Assembly (NCBI GenBank): GCA_038503075.1
Contig: JBCAML010000017.1
Location: 434,001-498,000, forward strand
Reading direction: 5' to 3'
DNA length: 64,000 nt
DNA from: Gyromitra esculenta
Taxonomy: Eukaryota > Ascomycota > Pezizomycetes > Pezizales > Discinaceae
In this document: positions 13,401-27,800 of the stretch, one piece after another
Layout: each line of letters starts with the position of its first letter
Position numbering within the stretch: the stretch's first letter is position 1
Notes under the pieces: generated by a model
Seen by the model: only the letters and a program-made list of their open reading frames with translations
Told to the model about the DNA's origin: nothing
Database searches by the model: none
Translations under genes and position numbers: made by a program

Positions 13401-16400
13401 CCTGGGTGATCAATGGCTGGGATTGAATTTGGCGGCGGTTTCTCAAACTTTCAGGGAACTCCTCTCTTAAAACGAACCTCACCTGTGTTTCCTGTTTGAG
13501 AAAGTTCGCGGAAGTCGATTTCTCCGCATGATAAGCAAAGGAGTTGAGTGCTGGTTGTTTTTGGATGTACTGGATGCCCATCAATGATTCGTAGTTTTTG
13601 TCAGTCAGGGAAGAGAGTCGAGAGTTTAGCGTAAAAATGACTTTCTTGACGCAATAAGCAGGTGAGACTAAGCCACTACGGCAAGAATTTGTCTACAATA
13701 GGATATACATGTATGCGTACTCTAAAGTTGCAGAAGTCGTATGCAAAAAGCCAGAAAAAATAATTCAGTTCAATAATTAAATTGACTAAGTACACATAGG
13801 TCTGCAGTATAGTCATAAATGCCCAGAAACCTTGATGATACATGTGTAGGATTTAACAGGCCTCGTGAACATGTGCTTCTCTATATGTAGACACTTGTAT
13901 ATGTATTCATTTCTGCTCGCTGTCTGTGTCACCTAATAGCATTTAGGTGCGATGTCTAGCCTACGCGAGATGTTAGCTAAGCTCCATGGACGTATATCTT
14001 CCTAGGCATATTAGACTCCAAGTCGTGCATTATAACCTCAGAGAGACCAGGCAACCTTGTCCATATTACCCTAGAGCATCCTTCTACAGTAATGCATAAG
14101 CTATTGGAGTTCGGGCGTAGGCAGTTGCATAGGATGTGTAGTGAACGCAATGGCATCTAGGAAACGTGAGAAACATAGTTTATTGAGATTTCTATAAAGC
14201 ACTAGATCAGAGGTTGCAAAACCGTTCTCGATTGTTCTCGCAGTGACTTGTGCTTGAGAAGCCTAGATTCTAAAACCCTTCGATGGCTGAAAGATTTGGT
14301 GGAGACGATATTGAGTTGAGACTATGTCATCTCAAGCGATAAAGCTAGATGCTAGTGCGAAAAGGTTTAAACGTACTATATTTGAAACAAAAACCGAGAA
14401 CCTACATGTACCTTACTTTTCTAGTTACTGGAAACGTCAAAAAGGATTCGTTGCGCAATCCGTGTATTAAGATTTAGCCTCGAGTGACACACCATGCTGC
14501 AATCCTAATGTCGGAACAATAACAATTCTGGGCTCGGGCCAAGCAAAATTCTATCTATAATGATATTTTCGCTTATAATCCCAAGTGAATTTGACTGTTG
14601 GGAAGTTTTGAGTTCAAGATCGATAGGATAGTACACGATTTGTGTGCTCGGCAATCATGGTGGAAGTTGATCATCTAAATGTCCAAGCGGAGTACCAGAA
14701 GGCGCAATGTTATAAAACTCCATGGCGTGCGAAGTGGAGAGAACCCCTGTTAGTATTAGAGATATGTGGGTTTTCACGAACCCGAACGAGATTACCGAGC
14801 CGTCGGGATTGCCCACTGCCTAGCTGATGATGGATTAAGCAGTTAGGAGGGGTTAGTGGTTTTAATTGGGATGAGGATCGCCACCGTCAATCCCGACTCA
14901 TGCATCTCGGTAAGCCGTAGTCCGTGTAGAGAATCGCTGTGGAATTTATCAGAGATCTCGAGCGCACCTATGCACGAGTTTGAGTGTTTGTTTCCACAAT
15001 GCGCCTCTTGAACTTTTTGTAGGAACCCTAACTCTGACGTCGAACTTTTTTTTCCGGAAACAGGTTGGTCCAAGGTCCGAATGGCACTTTGGGCAGAGTC
15101 TGGGAGAGAGAGGGAGAGAAACCCTAATTAATACACGGCAAAAGTCGTGAATTATCCTTTTCAAAAGGGACGAGTCGTAACGACACTACAAAAGAAGTGG
15201 GCTCTATTCGGCACATGTTTCCCGTCACGGAGAACGACAGAAAAGCCCCTTCTGTCCCAAAGAACTATTCAACACATGTCTCTCTCTCCAGCGAAAATTT
15301 CCGTAAAAGCACTCTGCGGTAAAAGCTTTTTTTCAAAAGCCCATCTCGTCGCGAACGAAAACTTGGGCCATCAGACCTCATGATCGTGATGTGATGATCG
15401 AGGAAGATATATTGTCAGAGCTGTCTCGGACATATGACCCAGAAGTGTCGAAGAGGTGTGGGGATACAGACAAAAGAAACGAAACTGCATGCACGCTCTA
15501 GCCGATTTCTCCCCCAGGAACAGTAATGTGATGGGGTGAATGCTGGAGTTGTCTGGGAGTCAACCAAGCTGCAGGAACACTCCGAGTGCAATCCCTGCGG
15601 CCGATGTGACCTCAAACGAAACGGGATGGAAATGGGAAAAGGGGAAGGCTTTCCAACAAGTCAAAATGCGCCCAGAGCGTGCACGACATGTCTACCATCC
15701 TTTGCGAAGCTGGTTACCGAGGGCAACGATCCTGGAAGGGGCAGCGAAAAAAAAAAAGAAACCGAACGAGAGAAAAGATGCAAGGGCACGGACAGGGGGC
15801 CTTTGGTGAGCACAAACCATTGCCATTGACCAACCCCACGGCGCCGTTCGCCGTTGGACCGTCTGATGAGAAAGGAAGAGAGACCATCCCGCTTTGGGGT
15901 ACGGCTACTGAGGTCTCGGATCTATAGGTGCTAGAGGGCCATGCGCGTTCGCTCTGTGGGCGCGGGATGGGACCGAGCCAGAGACTGAGAGATGAGCTGC
16001 CAGCCTGAAGCAGTCAACGACCAAATAATTCTGCCTAGCTTGGTACCGTGCCCAGGCACCTCCACTGCTCCATTGCTCCGCTGTGCGCCTTCTTGCTGCT
16101 TCTCGACTTCCCTCCATTCCCTCTTCTTGCCTTCTCTCCACCCGCTTGCTGTCTCTCCTTCATGCTCCCATAGCGATATTCTTTATCCCTCCCCCGTACG
16201 TCGTCGCTGGCCAGGAACGCTTGACCTTCGAGCGTATCCGTCTCGGGAGATACGGCTTTAGCTTCTAATTAACCTACAGTCTTTTCTTCTCGTTATATCG
16301 TCTTTTTAGACCTGCTTCACCTCTGGAATCAACCCCCTTAAGGCTCCACTGGGGAGTCCCTTCTCCCAGTTAACGTTTTCATTTATTTATCTTGTTTATC

Positions 16401-16425
16401 ACGACTTTCAATTGATTATTCCAAT
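10429..16425. other. 6 kb AT-rich, gene-poor stretch
   Basis: No recognisable gene. It contains five TACATGTA copies (11153, 12216, 13121, 13706, 14403), scattered short open frames without motifs, and one possible short ORF with an upstream TATA-like site (12453-12563, listed separately). From about 15.9 kb it becomes CT-rich, as expected for the promoter and 5' leader of the DENN gene. Confidence 0.45.
12453..12563 (+). CDS. possible 36-aa small ORF or relic first exon
   Basis: A TATA-like TATAAAC (12433-12439) lies about 20 bp upstream of an ATG in good fungal context (CCCAACATGTCA). The frame starts MSAVPPLVNNYLKFGPRNP and stops after 36 codons. A GTGAGA donor-like site follows codon 19 (at 12510), so it could instead be the first exon of a lost or unseen gene. 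I recognise no family and found no good second exon. Treat as speculative. Confidence 0.2.
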   Translation: MSAVPPLVNNYLKFGPRNPVRLEARNFRIFKAGAYR

Positions 16426-19400
16426 ATGCCTCCATCGCTTCGCAACCAGCCGTCCTTCAGCCGTCCTCGAACTTCTGATCGGGATGGCCGTCCCACTACC
16501 CGTGATGCTAGCGACAACCCATTGCCCATCCCGAGTAGAACATCTTCTCTCCATAGCCGGATAACACAGCCAATTCCATCTACGCTGAATATCAAGATGC
16601 AGCAGAGAACCCCTAAAACCCTTACTCACGCATATCTTGTTTGTGGAGTAGGAAGGGAACCATCTCAATGGGTCAAGGCCCCAACTCCAGCTCAGGGAAA
16701 AATCACCCACATCAAGGGGGCTGTCAACCAGTTTTGGCTTCCTGAAATTTTGGGAAGTAGTCCGAGGTTGGAGCAAGACAATGACATTGCTCGTGCCTTA
16801 CATGCTGCCATGAGAGTGAGTAGAGCCATAGTGATGATTAGAAAAATAGAGAATTGCAGCTGATGACGGATTTGAAAAAAAAATTAGGCTTGTTTCCCCC
16901 ATGATGTTGAAATTTGCACAGGACGTACCCAACCGCATTGTGTTCACCATACATTTGTGTTGCAGCAAGATTCTTCTCATACTCTGTATGGTATTGCACT
17001 TCGTGTATGGTCCAGGGCCGATGAAAAGCGAGCAGAAACAATCCGGGATCTTCGAAAACGGAATGAACCAGATTATTACGACTCCGCTGACGAGACGTAC
17101 TGGATACCGTATGCTCTGAGTTTCTTGTCTAGATATCCACTGTTCAATTTATTGGGTGACTATTTGAGGGGAATGTGGATTCATTGGAACAAGGCAACAA
17201 ATCTATTTCATGCCGAGTACGTTATTATCTATAGCTGGGCCCTAAAATTGTCCTGAGATATACTAACGCGAAAATTGCAGGGAGGTTTCACGAATATTGA
17301 GCTTTCCTGCTCCTCGGCTCAATGATCTTGTGCGGATCGATATGAAGGATTATGCTCTCTGCTACCAATTTCCTTCGTCACCGACTGGCTTCCAGAACGT
17401 AAGTTGCCAATAAGGTGATCCCTTGAGTGCACCATGCTAATTGTAGTAAATAGTTTGCTATGTGGCCCCTTTTCACGTGTCTATCAATTCCAAACATCGT
17501 GGGTGTAATCGAGGCGGCACTCTCTCCAACACGCCGGGTAATTTTTGTTAGCCACTACCCTGCGATGCTCACCGCTGCTGCGGAAACTATTCGTTTCTGT
17601 GTAAGAGTTTACGAGTGGAGTGGACTTTATGTCCCTGTTGTGCATGCCCGCCATGCCAAGGATCTCGTGCAAGAACCCGGTCCATATATCCTGGGATTCA
17701 CAGCAGAATGCCGTAGTCTTTTCACTGCACCTAGTGATGCTCTTGTTATCGATTTGGATAGGAATTTTGTCCTCACCTCATCGCCACCAACTGCACTTTC
17801 CCCTGGTCAGCGAAACAAGTTGATATCTCGCCTAACTCAGGCTCTTCATGGTGATGTGGCGATTACCGGTGTTCCAACTCATCTTCGGTCAGCATATGCT
17901 GGAGGTAAACTTGTTCCTGCGGGGCAAATTATTGTCATGCGTGGAGAGGTAGAAAGCATTCAAGACCCTGAATGGTGGAACCAGGACGATGTCATGTCTG
18001 TTCTAGATCATGTGTGCGAAAAGATGGGTCGTAACACTGGTATCAAGGCTATATTTGGAGGCGCAGTCAAGAAGCCACTGATGACGAAGGTCTCGTTGCG
18101 ACATCTCAATGAGATTGTCCGTGAAAGGAATCAATACTCCCGAGATGCAATGGAGGCATGGCAAGATTTTATCAATCTTAAGGGACGTATGGATACTGAA
18201 CTGCAGAAAGTCACCAAGAGGAATAACTTTCTCTTGGAGGAAGTTGAAAGTTGGAAACAACAGGTAACTATTATTCTAGAGCCCCTGACGCATGATGTTG
18301 ACTTTGTGTAGTTTGAGAAATTCCAAGCATTTGCAGCACAGCTCACCAAGGAGGCCCAAGAACTCAAAGCGAAGATTGAGACTCACAAGAAAGAGAACCG
18401 TAGGCTCGGTACACTCATTGACCAGCAGAAGGCGGATTCCGCAAGCCTTACATTACGTTTGGCCGGGACAGAGAAGCAGAGAGACGAGGCTCTTGAGGCA
18501 TTGGTTATGCAGCAAGAAATTGCCGACCAACTCGAGCGAGAGCGGAAGCGAAATAAGAAAGACCTCGTCGCCCTGCAGGATACCACTGAGAATATCCTCC
18601 GCCAGCGTGATGAAGCTCAACGTGTGGTTATCCATCTTCGCGCTCTCATTGATGGACAAGCTCATCATATGGAGCACATTGTCCGCTCGTTAACTGAAGC
18701 ACCAGAAGCTAATGGGTATATCGAAGAGTCGTATGATGGAGAGGATCAAGAGCATCCAGGTCAAGCAACTGTTAGAGCTACTCCCGTCCCGTCAAGAAGG
18801 TCATCCCGTGCATCATCAAGAACTGCATCGCGTGCAAGTACTGTTGATGCCAGAGGGCTGGACGTCGAGGATGTTAATCCAGAAATGGAGCGACGTTTTT
18901 TTAACAGTCCAACCTACATGAAGCGCTTTTCTCAAAACAGCGTTGTCGACGTTGCAGATCGTCACTTGCGTGATAAGACTGACGCTATTGCGGATATCAT
19001 TCGAAATATTTCTGAGCAATGCGCCGCTGCTGTTGAAGGACTTCACCTCGCTCAAGCTGCAGCTCACGATAATCATGTCTCTTCAGATTCGGAGGATGAC
19101 GATGAGGACCGGGAATCCGTTTCTGAAAACGAGAACCGCAACCACCACACCAACCATCATCACCACCAGAACGACAGGCTGAGCGTAGATCGGGCCAGTC
19201 TTTTACGCCCTGACGCCCTTTCTTCGATTCCGCCAACTCCAGATCTTATTCACCGAGCATCTACCGCTATGTCAATGGCGTCGACCCTATCACCAGAACG
19301 CCATTCGCTACAGTATCACGATATTGACGTACCGACAAGGATTCTTGAAGCTGAAGATACCGAAAGTGTTCACAATGTTGATGAATCTGAGCATAACTTA

Positions 19401-19496
19401 GCTCTCCAGAAGGTGCAGAAGGAAAACGCTATCAAGAATACAGAAGGCATCATTAACAGGGCTGGGGCTAGAGTTTCGGCATTCGGAACCGCTTAA
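16426..19496 (+). CDS. DENN (AEX-3)-domain protein with coiled coils
   Basis: Likely a Rab guanine-nucleotide exchange factor or related membrane-traffic regulator, as known for DENN proteins. Five exons join in phase: 16426-16815, 16888-17216, 17281-17398, 17454-18263, 18312-19496; 943 residues. Residues ~50-240 form the uDENN-like part (LTHAYLVCGVGREPSQW, VHHTFVLQQDSSHTLYGIAL, RVWSRADEKRAE). Residues ~280-420 carry the core DENN pattern (MWPLFTCLSIPNIVGVIEAA, RRVIFVSHYPAMLTAAAE, GPYILGFTAECRSLF, ALVIDLDRNFV). A long heptad coiled coil follows (~470-630), then a Ser/Arg-rich linker and an Asp/Glu- and His-rich stretch (NHHTNHHHHQN). Start 16426 follows a long CT-rich leader. The Rab partner is unknown. 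Family call strong; GEF activity inferred. Confidence 0.88.
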
Positions 19497-22400
19497 AACC
19501 GCTTTTATTGGGGCGTTTATCGTTATGAGTGCGAATAGATCCTATTGAGGAAAGTGGAGGAAGGAGGATTGTTTTGATATTATACCAGCGAATGTTTTAG
19601 TCTTTACGCCCTTCTCTTAAACGTCTTTATTCTCTTGCATACTTTCTTTTGTGATTTTATTTATTTTCATTTCTGAAGATCAGTCCGGGATTGTCAGAAT
19701 TTTTATATCAGGCTTTGGTTCAATATTACCTGGAGTCTTCTCTTCATTTGGTGTGGTGTTTACGATGTGGCCTTGATTATTTTTTTATTCTTGAATTTGT
19801 AATTGGAGATTTCTTTTTTTGGTCCCGTTCTTTCTTTTCGAGCGGGGGGTTTTTTTGGTCACGTCTTATGTCGCTGCAGCATGGGGGTCTGGAGCTTTTT
19901 ATTTCTTCGTTGGGGGAATGCCTTGCGAGATGGATGACTTTTTTTTTGCGGAGGTTATATATTGCTAAAAAAGAAGCCTATGTTAGTCTCTAGCCTTTTT
20001 GAAGACGCAAAAAATGTTCCTTACCATTTAGATCCACTGTACACACTAATTCCAATTGATATAGATCTTGCCTTCCCTGTAAATTCGTTCCTTAGTATAT
20101 GTACCTATGGATCCGGGACAAGCCCTAAGCCCTTGCATATTTAACGATTTATCGGAAGGGCTGTGAACTTCAGCCATACGTGCAAATGGAAGCCGGCTGA
20201 TTACTACATGTATATGTCCTTGGTCTGGTAAATGATACACAGGGTCGAGCTCTCTGATAGTCCTAAAGTTTACTATCTACCTCCAACCCCACACACTAGA
20301 TCAGATAGTTCAATCTATCTCGGGCCTATTATGATTGTGTTTTTATGTTGTTCATTGGTCTTATTCCCCAGTTTTCGCTATTGGATCGAGTGATCATACA
20401 TGACCCTACCACGGGCAGAACGCTGTTTTTGAGGATATTAGATTATCTACCGCAACCCATTCATTGAATTATTAAGCTAGGTAGGTCTAGTATATAGCTG
20501 TGCCTAACTGTGCCTACCCGAGCATGGACCTTTCTATCTTGGTTGATTAATAATTTGACAAATAAACTGGGCAAAGCTACACAAGAGTCTATAGTTCGTT
20601 TCAACCTATTATGTTTCCAGAAAAAAAATACTGCCCTATCTATTTTAGCTAGTGTAGCCAGATTGTCTTAGGTACTAGATTAGTGTTATCCAGGGGGTTG
20701 TTCGAACCCAAATATTGTCTAGAATGCCCCCGAGTCCAGTTATAGTTAGATATATCGTAGCCAACTTAAGGGAGTAACTTGAAATTTATTTTTACGAACT
20801 AGTTTTGTAGCTGGAGTGATAGGTTCAATTAAAAGTTAACAGCAATAGAGAAGCATGCACCAAGGGAGAGAGGAAAAACGACGACCTAAGAAAGCAAAAT
20901 AACTATGCCCAGTAGCTATCTTTTGGGGCCGGATAAAATACGCGGGTTACATCGTAATTGGTTGGTTTGGCGAGTAGATCCATGGTCCTCTGTATTCCCT
21001 AGATTTGGGGGATTGAAAATAAAAACGAGTGTATCGCGATTGCCTTAAACAGCGATGCATATGAGTTGCACATGTTGGACGACCGCAAGAAAACGACGAA
21101 GATTACATAGAAGTCTAAATGCAGATCATTTTTTGTTTTTCTGTAGTTTCTATGGAATTACGACTATAGATTAAATATAGTAGATATTGCTATTTAAAAG
21201 AGAAAACGAGATATAGAAAAAAATATATCGCTCCGTGTAGGTACATACACACACAACTACGTGTGATCGTTAGGAGAGACCGTATGTACAGACTCAGGCC
21301 CCTAGAGCTTTGTATAGCCATTATAAATCAATTGACTCTGGCCTGATCCTCACTACATGTAGTTAATATAGCATTATTAGGATGCAATATTCTCAGCAGT
21401 TTCCGTCGTAGGACGGAGTGAGTGAGTGAGATACCATGACCGTAAATTGTATCATCTAGACACCCCACCCCCACCCAACGACTCGAGCCACCGGCCAATA
21501 TTCAATAGCATACACTAGAGGTAACCCGTTTAAATTGGCTCTTCCCGTAACGTTAGCGAAGCGTAACGTAAGTATCCCAAAAGGCCCCAAGAAGACGTGA
21601 TCGTAGCCGGACTTGGACTATCTACACACCCTAGTAGCACCAATTGGATAAGTTACGCACCGCAATATATTTGGGAAGTAACGTTACTCAATCTAATAGG
21701 TAAACGTGACTGTCCTCCCCATCGGAATAACCATCAACGCGGGTTGCCGGGACATACACGTGTCTCGAGGTACCCCAAGCTTACTTATAGAGTTTTGCAG
21801 AGCATGATCTATATTATAACTATCCTATTATATTTTATTAAAAGTTATAGTATTGTATAGCCCCCTTGTGATACTTTGCACGCGCATCGGAGATCGTGGA
21901 TGGTTTGTTTATCGGGTACAAGTGAGGATTCATGATTTGTATAACGTGGGTTAGGAAACGGTGACCATACGGAAAATTTCTCCTCTTCCAATGAGATCAG
22001 TTCTGCAAATTACTATAATTTAGAAACAGGAATATTATATTTTCCGGTGACTCACCCTATCGCCAACGACATCGATCTGTCTCTATAGCTACGTGTAGTG
22101 AAACCTCATTTTGGGAACGTGGGCGCGCTGCAAAAACTAGAGTACAGAGTGGACGTACAAAAAAAAAGAAATCCAGGTGAAAAACGGCGCCGAAAACGGT
22201 GAATATATCGATATTTACGGCCCACTACAGTGCAATATGTTATTCACTCTACGGAATTGGGGTTGTGGTCGTGGTCGAGGCGTGATGGTCAAATTGCGGA
22301 GAGCAGCATTCGTAATCTCGGTTCCAACTGAGACCAGAGAACCCTGTGGCGGTTGTTCCGTCGGCCTGATTAGCGGTCGCTTATTCAGCGAGCTCCTACG

Positions 22401-24882
22401 CATAATAAATTACCGATACGTGAGTTGGCTAGCTAATTTGTTAGGAATTGCTTCACGATTAGGGAAGTATGTACCAACAGTTTTACAAATCCCGAGTAGG
22501 TGCTATGTGTTAGAGCTTGGATGGAGAAGAAATATAATTCGTGGATCTTGAAATGAGGTTAAGGAGAGATGTGTCGCATTAGGCGGTTGAAGTTGAGATT
22601 GCGGAGCACATGTGTATGTGTGTGATAGCACTCGTAGACCCTGAACGAAGGTGTGGGAGGACCCTGAAAAAGGGTGTTAAGGATACAAAGAGCACCCGTT
22701 TGTGAGTGGACTATCCGTGAATCCGGGTCACGAAGGGCGAAGCAGAAAAATGGGATCCTCGTTGCCGTGTTTGGAGTCAACCAAGTGTTTAGGAAGCCGC
22801 AGTTGGACTCACTGTTGCATTATTGAGGGGTACGGGACGTTTGGGGGTCTATCAATATATCAATATCCTGGGCAACAACTGTCCAAGATTGAGAATGTCG
22901 ACGTTGGGCGTCATCGGCGATATACTGGCCATAAAATCTTGGTACAGGATTGCTGATAATTAAACTTCGACGCAGAGAGCAATATATCTGGCTCCGTTCA
23001 ATTCTCCTGTCGCGATATCGGTATCGATACGAGAAGAAGCCAATGCTTAGCCTAACGGGCTCCTTAATGTTTCTCCAGAGCACGCACAGCGTGACAACTG
23101 ACAAGCGGCTTCGCAGGCAAGATCCCTGCCGAGGCCTCTCACTCACCCCTTTTCCGCCGCTACCCCAGCAAACAACCCACCCCTTTTTGGGCCCGTGGGC
23201 CCATCACTGATCGCGGAATACCGGGTCTCCAACAGCATTCTTCCTCCTGCCCGTCGGATTCTGTTAAATGCCTTTGCCGGTGCCCATAGCAGGGTGAGGG
23301 GGAGGGGAGGAAAAAGAAAGAGGAAAAGGGTGCAGTCAATTTTTGTCACCTTTTTAGCAAATAGATGGGAATTCCAAAGTCTTGCTTCTCTCGGGAAGTT
23401 GCGTGTTTTCAAGGAGGTTGGCTTTGTGCCTGTGAGAACGATTATGCGGTCACGCTCTGTGATTGTCGTCTGGTGGGTGCCGGTTGCCTGCGTTACCAAA
23501 CTGCCGCAGGCCGAATGCTCCCCTTTCCCCAGGTCGTGCTCTGGTCCTGCGCAAAATCTGGCATTGTCATCGAGCAGCTCTACAGCCCAGAGCTGTCGTG
23601 TAGCCTCAATCTACTGTACTCGCACTCTAGCGAGAGAGATTTATAGGCTTGCAGCCATAACAACCACACAATAATCACACAATCGAATTTGTGAGGGACA
23701 AAAGGGCAAGATGCAGCCCAGTGGCCCGTTGGAGCAGTAGCTCTGCCGTGTTTGTGCTGAAGGGTTACATGAAGTGCCTGTGGTCATTCCTGTTCAGGAC
23801 GACGGTAGAACGAACCTGCGATGGGCTTCCACAGACAGACTTGCACCCTGGCCAGCCCTTTTCTTGTCCACCTTGCCTCTTCTGGGCCCACCGCGTCTCT
23901 GTTCCAAGCATTGCTGTTGCTGCTGTTTGCTGCACCTTCTGCACCACCACCACCCATCCCACCATCCCATCCCATCCCATCCCCCCCACCCCCTTCGCTG
24001 CGTCCAAATCCATCAACGTGTGTGTGAGCGAGCGTGGTCGTTCCCCATTCTTCCCCTGTCGGGTCGTCGTCTTTTTCCGGTTCGGTCACGCAAAGAGAAG
24101 TGAGCGATCAAGCAAGAGCGAAAGAGTGGGTAACAGGCAACTTCCGAGGCAGCAGCAGCAATTGGGACAGGAAGCACTGGCTGAACGTTGGTTGCAGAGC
24201 TGCCTAGATCCACTCCACTCCACGTTTCCCGTAGCATAGTTCAGATACACAAACACACAAAACGAGAGATAGTGCACACCCAGAAAACCCCCATTCCGAG
24301 AACCAGGGACTGGGCGGAATTAGTGGAAGAAGACGAAGAGAAGCTCGGTAGAAAAATAACTTGGAAGGTGAGAAAGGTGGCTGGCTGTCGCGGGGGATTA
24401 CATATCTATCTACATATCTATCTATTCTGCCTCCTCTGCCAACCTTCAAAGGAGAGACAGAGAGAGACACACGGTTGGGCCTTCACCACCCTTTCTCCAC
24501 TACACTCGTCCGTTCTTCAGGGTCTCGCGCAGCTGTTATCCTTAGCCGCTTGCTCCCTTCCCTGGGCACCAGTATCCCTTGATCCTCCCCTCCTGTCTTT
24601 TCCTTTTTCCCATCTGGTCTGTACCTGCTATTCCAACATCCCTCCCCCCCAAATCCACCTCTCCCCAAAATCCGTTCGCAATCAACTCTTTTCGGGGGCT
24701 CCCCACGCTCTATGCTTCCTTCGTCTCTCGTTCTATCCCTTGCAGTCTTTAATCAGCCGAGATAACCCCGTCAACCACTTTGAGTATCCAGGAGAAGCCT
24801 CTCGACTACGCAAACACCCCAAGGGAAACTGCCTTTTACAACTACACACTCTTTACCTTTTTTTTTTTAACCAGCGCAGACC
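19497..24882. other. gene-free stretch, then CT-rich kinesin leader
   Basis: 19.5-20.0 kb is the T-rich 3' region of the DENN gene. 20.0-23.2 kb is AT-rich without recognisable genes and holds TACATGTA at 20205 and 21354. 23.2-24.88 kb has overlapping open frames in several frames with CT-rich, low-complexity translations (CCCATCCCATCC tracts near 23950, CTATCTACATATCTATCTA near 24405). This fits a long promoter and 5' UTR of the kinesin gene better than a protein gene. Confidence 0.5.
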
Positions 24883-27800
24883 ATGGTCGGGTCTCCAGCA
24901 TCTCCTCCACCTTCTTCACCCCAGTCCTACTCGTCGCAATCTCGACCGATGAGCGCCATTCTACGACCCGCGCGAAGCTCCAGTCGCATGAGCATAAGCA
25001 GCAGGCCTGGGGGAAGTAGGGCTTCTGATGACGATGCTAGGACATCTGTCAAAGTTGGTACGTCTTGGACAAAAAAAAAGCCACTTCCATATTCTTTTTT
25101 TATTTTTTATTTTATTTTACTCTGCTCCAGTGTTTGTTTTACTTGCTTTGTTACTTTGCCAATTGCTTCGAAAGCTTTCGCTGCAAACATTTAAAGTTCA
25201 AGCTCAAGCTCAAGCTCAATCTCAGACATCCCTTTTTTAATTTTTTTATTTTGTTTTGTTACTACCCTAATATCATCATGTGCATTCCTTCAAAAATGCT
25301 CACCACCCACATAAAAAAAACTGGAAACTGACGGCTTTGTACAGCCGTGCGCGTGCGACCACCACTCCGATCAACCGATCCCGGCTTCGAATTGATCCCA
25401 CAGCGGTTCCAGAAGGGAATGGTGCATGTTACGAGCCCCACGAGTTTGGCTGTGGACAGTCCGCAGGGCAGGAAGATATTCGTTTTCGATCGGGTTTTTG
25501 GGCAGGACGTGAATCAAGACGGTGTTTGGGAGTATCTGGAAGAAAGTGTGCACGCGTTCATACAAGGTTACAATGTCTCGGTTCTGGCGTACGGTCAGTC
25601 GGGCGCGGGAAAGTCATACACTATGGGAACATCAGGCCCCGACGAGCAAAGCGATCATAGAGTTATGGGTGAGTTTGCATTTCGCAGAAACCCTTTTTTA
25701 TTTTATTTATTTTTAGGGGGAGGGGGAGATGTTTTCATTTAATTGCTGTTATACAGAGGTTGTTATCTGACACGGCTGTTTCACTCAGGGGTAATTCCAA
25801 GAGCTGCTGAGGCTCTTTTCGAAAAGCTTGGATCGGGCGCACCAAATCCGCGCGACTCAAGATCGGGATTGAGAGCGCCGGCAAGATATTCAGCTCCGAT
25901 GTCGCAACTACACAAACCGGTTGTTGATAAAGGATGGACGATGAAAGCTAGTTATGTGGAGGTTCGCTTCTCCCTCTAGTACTAATTTAGTAATGAGGCG
26001 ATTTCTAATTGTACTAGATATATAATGAGCAACTACGAGATCTACTGCTACCTGAAGGGACTAGGCCAGAGGAAAGGGTTCCAATTACAATCCGGGAGGA
26101 CACCAAAGGAAGGATACTCCTAACCGGTCTTCACCAAGTCACAATTAACACGGTCGAGGATTTACTCGACACATTAAATTTTGGATCCTCCATTCGTCAG
26201 ACCGATGCTACCGCCATTAATGCAAAGTCGTCGCGCTCACATGCCGTATTCAGTTTGAACCTTGTTCAGCGCAAAGCAAAGGGTGCTACCGGTGCGACCA
26301 CTCCGACTAAAGAACATGAGAAACGGTTTTCAGTGCCAATAGATATGATGAATCAGAGTCATGATGGGTTTGTAACTGTGGATAGCAAGATGCATTTTGT
26401 GGATTTGGCTGGGAGTGAGAGATTGAAGAACACGCTGGCACAAGGCGAGAGGGCAAAAGAAGGAATTTCTATCAATGCAGGATTGGCAAGCCTTGGAAAG
26501 GTCATCTCTCAGCTTTCGTCACGCCAAGCTGGATCGCATGTCTCATATCGTGATTCTAAGCTTACTCGACTGCTACAAGATTCACTGGGAGGCAATGCGA
26601 TAACATACATGATTGCTTGTGTTACCCCCGCAGAGTTTCATCTTAGCGAAACGCTTAACACCGTTCAGGTATGCTATTTTATGCTTCAATGCCCTATTGT
26701 ACTTGGCTGACTTTATCCTAGTACGCCCAACGTGCCCGTGCGATCCAAAGTAAACCTAGAATCCAACAAGTTTCCGATGAAGGTGATATGAAAGCACTTG
26801 TTGAACGCCTCCGGGCAGAAATCGCGTTCCTGAGAGAGCAGGTCAAGAATTCCTCGGAACCAAGTGATAGAATAATGATGAAAAGTGGTCAAACACGAAC
26901 AGACCGATCGAACGAAAAAGAAATGGAACTCCAAAATCAACTTCTTGATTTGCAAGAGAACTACGGTCATCTCAGCGCACGGCATGCAAAGCTCATATCA
27001 GAGATCACCAGAGCTCGAGATTGCCAGGAGTCTGCCAACAATTCCGAATATACCGATAGCGCTGAGGAGAGACTGGCGAGGTCCAATTCATTTGCCGAAG
27101 CTGTTGAACAGGTCGTTCTCGAATACGAGAAGACGATTCAGAGTCTAGAAACATCGCTTTCTAGCACCCGATCATCATTAGCTGGTACCGAGAGTTCTTT
27201 GCTCGAGAAGGAGACTAAGCTTGCGTACATCGAGACGGTCAACCAACAATTGAACACCCGTTTACAGAAGTTGATGGATCGTGAATCGGCCACGGAAAAT
27301 TACCTTCATGATTTGGAGAGCAAACTTGATGGGCACACATCCGGCGAGGAGAAGAACGCGTCAATCATTGCCGAGTTGCGAAAAGAGATTGCGAGGGCGA
27401 GGGAAAATGAGGCCGGTTGTGAAGATTACATATCGACACTGGAAGAGCGGTTGGCAGAGTCCGATCAAGATCTGGAGCTGATGCAGAGGGAGATTGATCG
27501 TCTTGAGCATGTTGTGGAGCGTCAACGTAGTCTAGGGAAGTTGGACAACCTGCTTTACGAACTGGATTCCCTCAACGCACAACAAGAGGGGAAGAAGGCA
27601 AAGGATGAGTTGCCAAACGGGAAGGAGACCCCCAAGGACGAAGAGAAGGCTGTGGAGATGAATGGGAAACGCTATAGCGATGGTGCGTCCAAGGTTGAAT
27701 CAGTGCCGGAAGTTGATGAGACGTTCTTGGAAGCTCCTGAAAACGGCTCAGAGAGCGGGAGCCAGTCCCCGATGTCTGAAGTTTCAGGGTCAGCTACAGC

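Noticed and set aside
20690..20720. GGTTGTTCGAACCC, tRNA T-arm-like
   Set aside because: No matching acceptor stem, D-arm or anticodon arm around it. The same holds for GATTCGAGCTC near 41710.
23195..24952. Several long open frames on both strands upstream of the kinesin
   Set aside because: CT-rich low-complexity sequence keeps many frames open; translations lack motifs. Better read as kinesin promoter and 5' UTR.
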